18,178 bases of DNA from contig JANYDR010000432.1 in assembly GCA_025363495.1 (NCBI GenBank), forward strand, positions 1 through 18,178, given 5' to 3'. Origin of the DNA: Cyclobacteriaceae bacterium (GTDB taxonomy: Bacteria; Bacteroidota; Bacteroidia; Cytophagales; Cyclobacteriaceae). The translations under genes were made by a program, and so were the position numbers. This document shows positions 7,260 through 12,864 of the stretch, one piece after another (within the stretch, counting starts at the first letter, position 1; every line of letters starts with the position of its first letter). The notes under the pieces are model-generated. The model saw nothing but the letters and a program-made list of their open reading frames with translations. It was not told the DNA's origin and did not search any database.

Positions 7260-8531
7260 TTATTTCAATTTCTCCAGATCAACTTTTAAAATCACAATGT
7301 CTTGTAATTGATCCGCTGGCTTGATTTTATGATCGTCATCATAACCTGACCATTGACTGTTGGCAATATAATAGAGCGTATTATTGTCTATTGTTCCCAG
7401 TGTAGGTTCATTGAAAGCAGGATGATTCCTGTCGATCGTTCGAAAATTAATTATTGAAGTGTACTCCTTATTGAGTATAAATTGCACCACTCGCAATGGA
7501 GCAACTCCATTTTGAATTCCGATAAGAGTTCCCTTATAAAAATTAAGTCCGTCTATTCCTTTAAGGGATACATCAAGTAAACAGGCGATCTTTGTTAACC
7601 GTTTCGCTTTCATTTCAAGTTTAAAAATACTCCCCAGGTAATCCGAAATAAACATTACAGAGTTACCTTCTGAAAAAGTGATTCCCTGAATATTACCGAA
7701 TTCCGATGACTCAAAAAAACTATCAAGCTTACCGGTGGACTCATTTACTTTCAGAATGATATTATTCTTGCTATCTGAAACATAGACTTCGTCTTTATTG
7801 GAAATCACCAGATCACCAAATATTGCTGCCGTAACATCGGATGGCGGGTCATATGATTTTATAAGGGTCCCCCGTAAGTCATACTTATAAACCTTTGAAG
7901 GAATAGAAGGATCATAATCCTTAGTTTCTTCAAGTGCTGATGAACAAGCCCAAAGAAATTTCCGCTTGGCTTCAAGCTTAATACCAAAAATGGAAGCCAT
8001 TTCCCTTGGTTGATCTTTTATAAAATCAGTTGTTGTTCCATTCAAATCAGCCTTTACAATTTTTCTTTGATGAATACTTCCCAGGTAAAAAGTCTTTGTA
8101 TCAGGATTATAAGCAATGCCTTCCACATGCAGTTGGCGATCGTTAACAATAAAAGCGGTATCCGAATGAATAACAGGCGTATCCAATTCCTTCTGAAGCT
8201 TTACAACGTTTTTAAAATCAGTCCGATCTTTTAGACTTACCAAATCCGGATTTGTAAGGTCGTATCGCGAATCGGTAAGAATACTCTTCTTCAAAAATGA
8301 AACGGCATCATCCGGTTTTGAATTCAAGGCTGAAGCAATCCCTGCGTAGTATAAAACCCCCTGGTGCGTGGGACGTAAGCGCAACGCATTCATTGCGTCT
8401 GTATAGAAATTTTTATATTCTTTATTCTTATAGTCCTCTCTTGCTTTTGCGTAAACTGACGCAAAATCATTTTGTGAAAAGACAGAGTGATTTATGAAAA
8501 ACGTTGCAAGTATTAAAAGAAGATATTTCAT
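7260..8531 (-). CDS. Secreted TPR plus SMP-30/NHL-like beta-propeller protein
   Basis: I choose the ATG at 8531 because it begins directly with a good signal peptide (K-Y-L-L-L-I-L-A-T-F-F, cleavage after V-F-S-Q near residue 20). An in-frame ATG at 8555 would put eight polar residues in front. The protein has about 423 residues. Residues 20-120 are helical and TPR-like (A-R-E-D-Y-K-N-K-E-Y-K-N-F-Y; A-L-R-L-R-P-T-H-Q-G-V-L-Y-Y-A-G). From about 125 on, repeats such as V-E-G-I-A-Y-N-P-D-T-K-T-F-Y-L-G-S and G-D-L-V-I-S-N-K-D-E-V-Y-V-S-D-S look like blades of a six-bladed SMP-30/gluconolactonase or NHL propeller. It is probably a periplasmic binding or scaffold protein; enzymatic activity is not shown. 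Its end lies only nine bases from the convergent GH20 gene. Confidence 0.85.
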   Translation of the reverse strand: MKYLLLILATFFINHSVFSQNDFASVYAKAREDYKNKEYKNFYTDAMNALRLRPTHQGVLYYAGIASALNSKPDDAVSFLKKSILTDSRYDLTNPDLVSLKDRTDFKNVVKLQKELDTPVIHSDTAFIVNDRQLHVEGIAYNPDTKTFYLGSIHQRKIVKADLNGTTTDFIKDQPREMASIFGIKLEAKRKFLWACSSALEETKDYDPSIPSKVYKYDLRGTLIKSYDPPSDVTAAIFGDLVISNKDEVYVSDSKNNIILKVNESTGKLDSFFESSEFGNIQGITFSEGNSVMFISDYLGSIFKLEMKAKRLTKIACLLDVSLKGIDGLNFYKGTLIGIQNGVAPLRVVQFILNKEYTSIINFRTIDRNHPAFNEPTLGTIDNNTLYYIANSQWSGYDDDHKIKPADQLQDIVILKVDLEKLK

Positions 8532-8585
8532 GAATGAGTAGTCTGATGAAGCCATGTGCTTCTACGTATAAGAGGTACTAACAGT

Positions 8586-8593
8586 CAAATTTA
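8586..8593 (-). promoter_or_regulatory. Candidate Bacteroidota -7 box for the TPR/propeller gene
   Basis: On the minus strand this reads TAAATTTG, an exact match to the Bacteroidota -7 consensus TAnnTTTG. Transcription would start near 8580, giving a leader of about 50 bases before the ATG at 8531. No TTG lies at the expected -33 position, so support is partial. Confidence 0.4.
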
Positions 8594-8650
8594 TCAATGA
8601 ATCATCTAAAAATCCCCCTTTTTGCGCAATGGTTAGATCCAGATAAATAA

Positions 8651-8680
8651 AAAAAGACCCCGAATTATCAGGGTCTTTTT
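8651..8680 (-). terminator. Intrinsic terminator of the OmpA-like gene
   Basis: AAAAAGACCC at 8651-8660 and GGGTCTTTTT at 8671-8680 form a perfect ten-base stem around a ten-base loop. On the minus strand the stem is followed by a long T-rich stretch. It lies 37 bases past the OmpA stop codon at 8718 and before the start of the next minus-strand gene, so it fits as that gene's terminator. The mirrored A and T tracts would also let it work in the other direction. Confidence 0.85.
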
Positions 8681-8717
8681 ATTAGCCACCGCGCTTAAGC
8701 CGGGGCCTATTCAACCT

Positions 8718-9851
8718 CTATTTTAAAAATTCTACATTAAATTCTACCCTTCTGTTACGGGCACGTCCTGCAGCGGTTTTATTTGTATCAACCGGGGTTG
8801 ATTCACCATAACCCGTTGCTGAAATCCGTAATGGATCAACGCCTTTGCCGATTAGATAATTAGCTACTGCATCAGCACGATTCTGCGACAATGTCATATT
8901 CAGGGCATCATTACCACTATCATCCGTGTGACCACCGATAAACATTTTATAGCTTGGATTGTCAACCATCACTTTCGTGATAGCATCCAGGATCGGATAC
9001 GATACCGGTTTGATAACAGCTTTCCCGGTTTCAAACTGAATACCCTGAAGCGCTTTTTGAAAAAGTTGTTTCACTTCTGGTTTTACTTCCGGGCAACCTT
9101 TATTTGCCGGAACTCCTGCCAGGTTAGGACAAGCATCTTCAGTATCAATAATTCCATCGCCGTCTGTATCGGCAGTACATCCTGTGGCATCTACTTTCAC
9201 ACCTTTAGGGGTATCATTGCATTTATCAGCTGAATCTTCCACTCCGTCTCCATCTGTATCAGGACATCCTTTGAAAAGATCTGAACCTGCTATGTTGGGA
9301 CACTTGTCTTCAGCATCCTGAACGCCATCTCCATCTGTATCAGGACAACCTGAAAAGCGGGCCTGACCAGCAACGTCAGGACATGTATCGAGATAATCAG
9401 CAACTCCATCCTTATCTCTGTCTGCGCAACCATTCATCTCTACAAGACCTGGAACTTCAGGACATTTGTCCAGATAATCCGGAACTGTATCGCCATCCTT
9501 ATCCATCGGGCAACCTTTTGAATCAACTGTTACACCTAATGGAGTATCAGGGCATTTGTCTTTTTTATCCTGTATGCCGTCTCCATCAGTATCCTTCGGC
9601 TTCTTTAAGCTCATGATCAAACCGAGACTGTGTTGCAGGTAAATATCATTATTGCCCTGATTGACGCCATCCCAGGAATCATCAAACGGCATCTGAATTG
9701 TATTGGCAAACTCCAGTCCAATGCGATCATTGAATTGGAATAAGATCCCAGCTCCTAATGAAAAAGGGGAGGGAAAGATGCCCAAAGGCTTCCCCTCAGC
9801 CACAATAAACATTAACAATATGAATTCAATTTTTAAAAGCATTGGAGCCAT
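8718..9851 (-). CDS. OmpA-family protein with six TSP3 repeats, 5'-truncated barrel
   Basis: An outer-membrane/peptidoglycan linker protein. From about residue 30 of the open frame there is a barrel fragment (G-A-G-I-L-F-Q-F-N-D-R-I-G-L-E-F and the last strand H-S-L-G-L-I-M-S-L), then six thrombospondin type 3 calcium repeats of the D-T-D-G-D-G...D-K-C-P type (about 84-250). A C-terminal OmpA peptidoglycan-binding domain follows (about 260-377) with G-G-H-T-D-D, N-R-A-D-A-V and R-N-R-R-V-E-F. Relatives carry a signal peptide and well over 100 further barrel residues. Here the frame beyond about 9764 is antisense to the neighbouring gene's start and ends at a stop near 9930. The start at 9851 is therefore only the longest open frame. 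A chance signal-like stretch begins at the ATG at 9842. It is probably a broken gene or an assembly join. Confidence 0.75.
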   Translation of the reverse strand: MAPMLLKIEFILLMFIVAEGKPLGIFPSPFSLGAGILFQFNDRIGLEFANTIQMPFDDSWDGVNQGNNDIYLQHSLGLIMSLKKPKDTDGDGIQDKKDKCPDTPLGVTVDSKGCPMDKDGDTVPDYLDKCPEVPGLVEMNGCADRDKDGVADYLDTCPDVAGQARFSGCPDTDGDGVQDAEDKCPNIAGSDLFKGCPDTDGDGVEDSADKCNDTPKGVKVDATGCTADTDGDGIIDTEDACPNLAGVPANKGCPEVKPEVKQLFQKALQGIQFETGKAVIKPVSYPILDAITKVMVDNPSYKMFIGGHTDDSGNDALNMTLSQNRADAVANYLIGKGVDPLRISATGYGESTPVDTNKTAAGRARNRRVEFNVEFLK

Positions 9852-10203
9852 CCTTTCCGGAATGATTGCTATTGTTGTTCTTTCAATCGTTACGGATCTC
9901 GTGCTGGAAAAATTTGAAATATTTCCGCCTCAAGATAAAGCAGACCTCTACCAGACGTGGATGCTGGCACTTGCTCTTGCCTACCGTAGTATCTACGGAG
10001 TCGCAGGTGGCTATCTTACAGCCTCACTTTCGCCCAACTATCCTGTCATCCATTCGATAATTCTTGGGATTATTGGAACGATGGTAAGTGCAGTAGGAAT
10101 GGTCGTAATGTGGAACACTTCCGCTAACTGGTATCCGATTGCGCTTGTCATTACTTCACTGCCTGTTACATGGATAGGTGCCCAGCTTAGACAACAAAAT
10201 TAA
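9820..10203 (+). CDS. Small integral membrane protein, unknown function
   Basis: A 127-residue protein with about four hydrophobic helices: residues 5-27, 46-68 (with the Y-R-S-I-Y-G-V-A-G-G-Y-L-T-A motif), 78-98 and 103-120. The start is the ATG at 9820. The frame is open further upstream, but that part is antisense to the OmpA-like gene and not membrane-like. The F-P-P loop after the first helix and the A-G-G-Y-L-T motif recall a family of small Bacteroidota membrane proteins without an assigned role. The gene sits immediately beside the broken end of the OmpA gene in divergent orientation, with only about 55 bases between them. No motif gives a biochemical function. Confidence 0.75.
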   Translation: MNSIFKSIGAILSGMIAIVVLSIVTDLVLEKFEIFPPQDKADLYQTWMLALALAYRSIYGVAGGYLTASLSPNYPVIHSIILGIIGTMVSAVGMVVMWNTSANWYPIALVITSLPVTWIGAQLRQQN

Positions 10204-10263
10204 TGTCGCAATCAGCCCTTTAAACTGTCGCAGTTGTCTGCCAATACTCCAGGAATTGAAAAG

Positions 10264-10271
10264 TAAGTTTG
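10264..10271 (+). promoter_or_regulatory. Candidate -7 box before the VOC gene
   Basis: TAAGTTTG exactly matches the Bacteroidota -7 consensus TAnnTTTG and lies about 19 bases before the ATG at 10290. This argues that an in-frame TTG at 10269, which falls inside the box, is not the start codon. The nearest upstream TTG (10234-10236) is farther away than the usual -33 spacing. Confidence 0.4.
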
Positions 10272-10289
10272 ACTAAAAATAATAATACG

Positions 10290-10742
10290 ATGCAAAAAAT
10301 AACTCCCTTTCTTTGGTTTGATGGCAAGCTCGAAGAGGCAATGAACTTTTACGTTTCAATTTTCAAGAATGCCAAAATCATAAACTCTCATCACATAGGT
10401 CCGGGAATGATGACCGCTACTTTTGAGATCGAAGGTCAAAGGTTTATGGGTCTGGACGCTGGGCCGAAATTCAAATTCACGGAAGCTATATCGTTCTTCG
10501 TAAACTGTAAAACCCAGGAGGAAGTAGACGACTTGTGGGAAAAGCTTTCAGCAGGAGGAGAAAAATCCATGTGTGGATGGCTCAAAGATAAATATGGACT
10601 TTCATGGCAGATCATCCCTGCTGCGTTGGGAGAACTAATGAACGATCCTAATCCGATAAAATCAAGAAACGTAATGAATGCAATACTGAAGATGTCCAAA
10701 ATTGAAATAAAGGAACTTCGGAAGGCGTACGATTCGGAATAA
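10290..10742 (+). CDS. PhnB-like VOC-superfamily protein
   Basis: A 150-residue cytoplasmic protein of the vicinal oxygen chelate fold, in the PhnB / '3-demethylubiquinone methyltransferase-like' group. The canonical start M-Q-K-I-T-P-F-L-W-F-D-G-K fixes the ATG at 10290. Next come E-E-A-M-N-F-Y near 16-22, the strand F-E-I-E-G-Q-R-F-M-G-L-D-A-G-P near 46-60, and the C-terminal D-K-Y-G-L-S-W-Q-I-I-P-A-A-L near 100-113. PhnB-like members often lack the full metal-ligand set of glyoxalases, and I cannot assign one here with confidence. The name 'methyltransferase' in databases is historical. It may bind a small molecule or modify the stress response, but no substrate can be named. The gene stands alone. 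Confidence 0.88.
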   Translation: MQKITPFLWFDGKLEEAMNFYVSIFKNAKIINSHHIGPGMMTATFEIEGQRFMGLDAGPKFKFTEAISFFVNCKTQEEVDDLWEKLSAGGEKSMCGWLKDKYGLSWQIIPAALGELMNDPNPIKSRNVMNAILKMSKIEIKELRKAYDSE

Positions 10743-10783
10743 AGTCAAATATTTGATAAAGGTTGTAACCTATCCAGGGTGAA

Positions 10784-10817
10784 TTTGCTAAATTAAATCT
10801 TGCTAGCTAAAAATTTG
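10784..10817 (+). promoter_or_regulatory. Candidate promoter of the DoxX-like gene
   Basis: TTTG at 10784-10787 and AAAATTTG at 10810-10817 resemble the Bacteroidota -33 TTTG and -7 TAnnTTTG boxes, with a 22-base spacer against the usual 19-21. One base of the -7 box differs. The predicted start of transcription is about 25 bases before the ATG at 10849. Confidence 0.3.
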
Positions 10818-10848
10818 GTAATACATTGAGTAGAAATATTCAACGGCA

Positions 10849-11631
10849 ATGATTCCTGAATATAGCATTCCAGTAAAATTCGCCCGCCTTTTTTATGCTA
10901 TCTCATTAATAGCATGGGGTGTACAACATTTTATGTTTGGGTTTTTCATTGCTGGCAGACCAATGCCATGGCCGGCAGGATTACCGGGCGAAGTTGTAAT
11001 TGCTTACATCAGTGGAGCCCTACTGATCAGCGCCGGCATAGCTATTGTTATAAATCAAAAAGCACCTTATTTACTGGTGGCCGTGTCACTCATAATTTTA
11101 CTATGGGCAGGATTAAGAGATGTATTCTTTGTTGTTTCTAATCTTGACATCGGTGGCAACTTAACAAACACCGGAAAAGCCCTGACAATTGGATCCGCTG
11201 CAATGCTTATTGCACGAACGTATCGCAGCGGTGATAATTACACTATTGTTGATAATAAGGTAATTATAATAATAGCCTCATGTTGCCAGTATTTTACTGG
11301 ACTCTTTCTGTTATTCAGTGGCATTCAACATTTTCTTTTTGTTGATTTTGTAAAGTTTTTAGTGCCCACATGGATCCCAGGAGCGTCGTTCTGGACATAC
11401 TTTTCGGGAATTGCGTTAATCGCTGCCGGACTTGGATTGATAACAGGTGTTAAAGCTAAACTCGCCGCTACGCTGGCGGGATGGATGGTTTTTATCTGGT
11501 TGTTTACATTACACTTACCCCGCGCGATCGCTGATGCTAATCAAAATGAATGGACAGCGGTATTTGAAGCGCTGGCTGTAAGCGGGATATTATTTATTAT
11601 ATCCGACACCCATAAAGAAAATAAGAAGTGA
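10849..11631 (+). CDS. DoxX-like membrane protein with two homologous halves
   Basis: A 260-residue inner-membrane protein with about eight helices. The two halves resemble each other: A-R-L-F-Y-A-I-S-L-I-A-W-G-V-Q-H-F-M-F in the first (residues 12-30) matches C-Q-Y-F-T-G-L-F-L-L-F-S-G-I-Q-H-F-L-F in the second (about 146-164). Each is followed by a P-W/P-T-W-I-P-G loop and a helix with Y-I/F-S-G-A/I-A-L-L-I-S/A-A-G. This is the helical pattern of DoxX-like proteins (usually four helices, about 130 residues) fused in tandem. DoxX proteins have been linked to redox and respiratory functions, but the family is broad. The gene appears to be a single-gene unit, with a hairpin overlapping its stop codon. 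Confidence 0.75.
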   Translation: MIPEYSIPVKFARLFYAISLIAWGVQHFMFGFFIAGRPMPWPAGLPGEVVIAYISGALLISAGIAIVINQKAPYLLVAVSLIILLWAGLRDVFFVVSNLDIGGNLTNTGKALTIGSAAMLIARTYRSGDNYTIVDNKVIIIIASCCQYFTGLFLLFSGIQHFLFVDFVKFLVPTWIPGASFWTYFSGIALIAAGLGLITGVKAKLAATLAGWMVFIWLFTLHLPRAIADANQNEWTAVFEALAVSGILFIISDTHKENKK

Positions 11632-11655
11632 CCTGATCCTAAAAGTACCAGGTCA
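11629..11655. terminator. Shared hairpin between convergent genes
   Basis: TGACCTG at 11629-11635, which includes the stop codon of the DoxX-like gene, is the exact reverse complement of CAGGTCA at 11649-11655, with a 13-base loop. A T-rich stretch follows on the plus strand. It lies between two convergent genes and probably terminates transcription from one or both sides. The seven-base stem is modest. Confidence 0.5.
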
Positions 11656-11672
11656 TCTCTATTTCGTTTTTC

Positions 11673-12308
11673 TTAATTGCCTTCTTTAACCTTGTGAACT
11701 TCGTCAGGGATAAGTCCATGAGCTTCTTTATGAGTGTTGATCATTGACTGAGAGTCTGGAGATTCTGCAAGGCACATAACCACTCCAAGCTTCTCGTCTA
11801 CCCAATAGTTAATAAAGTTAACTCCGTATTTTTTTTGGACCGCAAGATCTTTCACGTGAGCATCCGCTACTGCCGCCGCGGTAACTTTTCCCGCACCGAG
11901 ATAATGGACATCAAAAAATAAAGGTCCATTAGTTTCTGCCGCTTCCGAGCCTTCACTAACCTGCCGTACAAGATCAGGGACTAAACCATGGGCTTCTTTG
12001 TGCGTTTGATAAACAGAAGCAGAGTCCGGTGATTCTGCCAGGCAATATACTTTGCCCGCTGATTCATCTACCCAATACTTAATAAAGTTAACATGATATT
12101 TATCCTGAGTCAGAAGATCTTTTTGGTGAGCTCCTGCAACGGCATCAAATGTTACTTTTCCGGGTTCAAGATTGTGAACATCAAGAAAAAGATGTGTGAC
12201 TTCCTTCACATCTGCTGATGCGGCGGCGTCTGTTTTGGATTCGGTGTTTTTGGTACAGGAAAAGGCAACGGCTATTCCTGCCATAAAAATCAAGCTTACT
12301 TTTTTCAT
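11673..12308 (-). CDS. Lipoprotein with two tandem DUF4242-like (possible nickel-binding) domains
   Basis: A 211-residue exported lipoprotein; the signal peptide ends in A-V-A-F-S-C with Cys18 as the lipid anchor, followed by a low-complexity linker. Residues 39-120 and 129-210 are two copies of one domain. My hand alignment gives 55 identities in 82 positions with no gaps, so the duplication is recent or strongly constrained. Both copies keep F-x-D-V-H, G-K-V-T, A-H-x-K-D-L, V-N-F-I-x-Y-W-V-D-E, C-L-A-E-S-P-D-S and T-H-K-E-A-H-G-L. This matches DUF4242, whose member SCO4226 is described as a nickel-binding dimer. A tandem copy could form the dimer within one chain. Metal binding here is an inference from the conserved His and Cys residues. 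The gene stands alone, with about 550 bases upstream to the next conventional gene. Confidence 0.85.
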   Translation of the reverse strand: MKKVSLIFMAGIAVAFSCTKNTESKTDAAASADVKEVTHLFLDVHNLEPGKVTFDAVAGAHQKDLLTQDKYHVNFIKYWVDESAGKVYCLAESPDSASVYQTHKEAHGLVPDLVRQVSEGSEAAETNGPLFFDVHYLGAGKVTAAAVADAHVKDLAVQKKYGVNFINYWVDEKLGVVMCLAESPDSQSMINTHKEAHGLIPDEVHKVKEGN

Positions 12309-12408
12309 AATTTAATTGTTTGTTTTATCATTTATATAAGGAGTCAATTGGTCATTGTTTCGGTATTATATGGGTTTAAATGCCTTTCAGCACATGGCAG
12401 GATCCATG

Positions 12409-12437
12409 AAAAAACCGGCGCCACGGGTGGCACCGGT
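12409..12437 (-). terminator. Strong minus-strand intrinsic terminator with no conventional gene upstream
   Basis: On the minus strand ACCGGTGCCA, loop CCCG, and TGGCGCCGGT form a ten-base-pair GC-rich stem followed at once by six T. One pair is G-U in the minus-strand RNA but would be a C-A mismatch in plus-strand RNA, so the structure is better formed on the minus strand, where the T-run also lies. The DUF4242 gene begins about 100 bases further on, so this must end a separate upstream transcript. Confidence 0.75.
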
Positions 12438-12488
12438 GAACCCTAAACCAGAAAAAAATCCTATCACAACAGGCAGGAGCGATCTTCA

Positions 12489-12542
12489 TTATCTCTTCAA
12501 TGTCTTAAACCATAAAACGGCCTTTTGAAAGATCGTTTTCAT
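12489..12542 (-). CDS. Putative 17-residue cationic peptide
   Basis: ATG at 12542 opens a short frame, MKTIFQKAVLWFKTLKR, closed by TAA. It carries five positive charges, no acidic residue and a hydrophobic set (I, F, A, V, L, W, F, L) spaced so that it could form an amphipathic helix. It lies just upstream of the strong minus-strand terminator and shares its strand, which is the main reason to take it seriously. Its stop overlaps another ATG (TAATG), but the frame from there runs through the terminator stem and is probably not real. No Shine-Dalgarno sequence is seen, as is usual for this phylum. A frame this short can arise by chance, so conservation is the deciding test. Confidence 0.3.
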   Translation of the reverse strand: MKTIFQKAVLWFKTLKR

Positions 12543-12864
12543 GGTGCAAATTTGGTTAGAAGAGGGCGAAAGAGTTTGTAATTTGCTCCCAAAACATGGT
12601 GAAATCGTACCAAGGTCTGGTAGTCCTGTGCCAGTCGTAATAATTTTGCTTAGCGCACTCTTTTCCTCGCTTAAATTTGTGCAAGGGGTCGTTCACGGTT
12701 ACTTTTTGGAGACGTAAGTAGTTTTCAGTGAGTCGTTTATCGCGACGAACACAATTATTTTCATTTGTAGTGGCGTTTTATGATCATTCGGCCTAAAATT
12801 TACTTATCAAATGGACACATTCCCGCAAATCGTTTAGGTTCTGACTCAAAATTGTTTTAATAAT
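12543..12864. other. Gene-free stretch before the TPR-AraC gene
   Basis: No convincing long frame is seen on either strand. The stretch should hold the promoter of the TPR-AraC gene and the start of the minus-strand small transcript. TTTACTTATCAAA at 12799-12811 matches the PadR operator-like arm at 12 of 13 positions but lacks a mirrored partner. No full TTTG/TAnnTTTG promoter pair could be placed. Confidence 0.5.

Larger units (their letters stand above)
12409..12560 (-). ncRNA. Candidate small transcript ending at the 12.4 kb terminator
   Basis: The strong terminator implies a minus-strand transcript that ends at about 12409, yet the nearest upstream gene (12865) points the other way. The transcript must therefore start in the 12440-12860 gap. 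It would contain the short peptide ORF at 12489-12542 and a region with a seven-T run upstream of the terminator. The 5' end is unknown. CAAATTTG near 12549-12556 on the minus strand is one mismatch from a -7 box but is probably too close to the peptide start. I do not recognise tmRNA, RNase P RNA, 6S or SRP RNA signatures. It could be a regulatory RNA, a small mRNA, or both. Confidence 0.35.

Noticed and set aside
9765..9796. AGGGGA/TCCCCT inverted repeat near the OmpA breakpoint as a terminator or mobile-element end
   Set aside because: The stem is only six bases with a 20-base loop, and there is no target-site duplication or transposase remnant.
9703..9819. Upstream extension of the small membrane protein's frame
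   Set aside because: This part is antisense to the OmpA-like barrel fragment and polar, while the Met at 9820 begins directly before the first hydrophobic helix.
12376..12489. A 37-codon minus-strand frame starting at the TAATG after the small peptide
   Set aside because: It would translate the terminator stem and T-run itself, so transcripts would usually end before its stop codon.
12370..12528. A 52-codon plus-strand frame starting at ATG 12370
   Set aside because: It reads through the antisense of the strong minus-strand terminator and peptide region. Its sequence is compositionally odd and no plus-strand promoter or terminator fits it, so it is probably a shadow.
12409..12860. tmRNA, RNase P RNA or 6S RNA in the large gap
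   Set aside because: I looked for the T-loop/CCA end of tmRNA and the conserved RNase P and SRP core sequences and found none on either strand.
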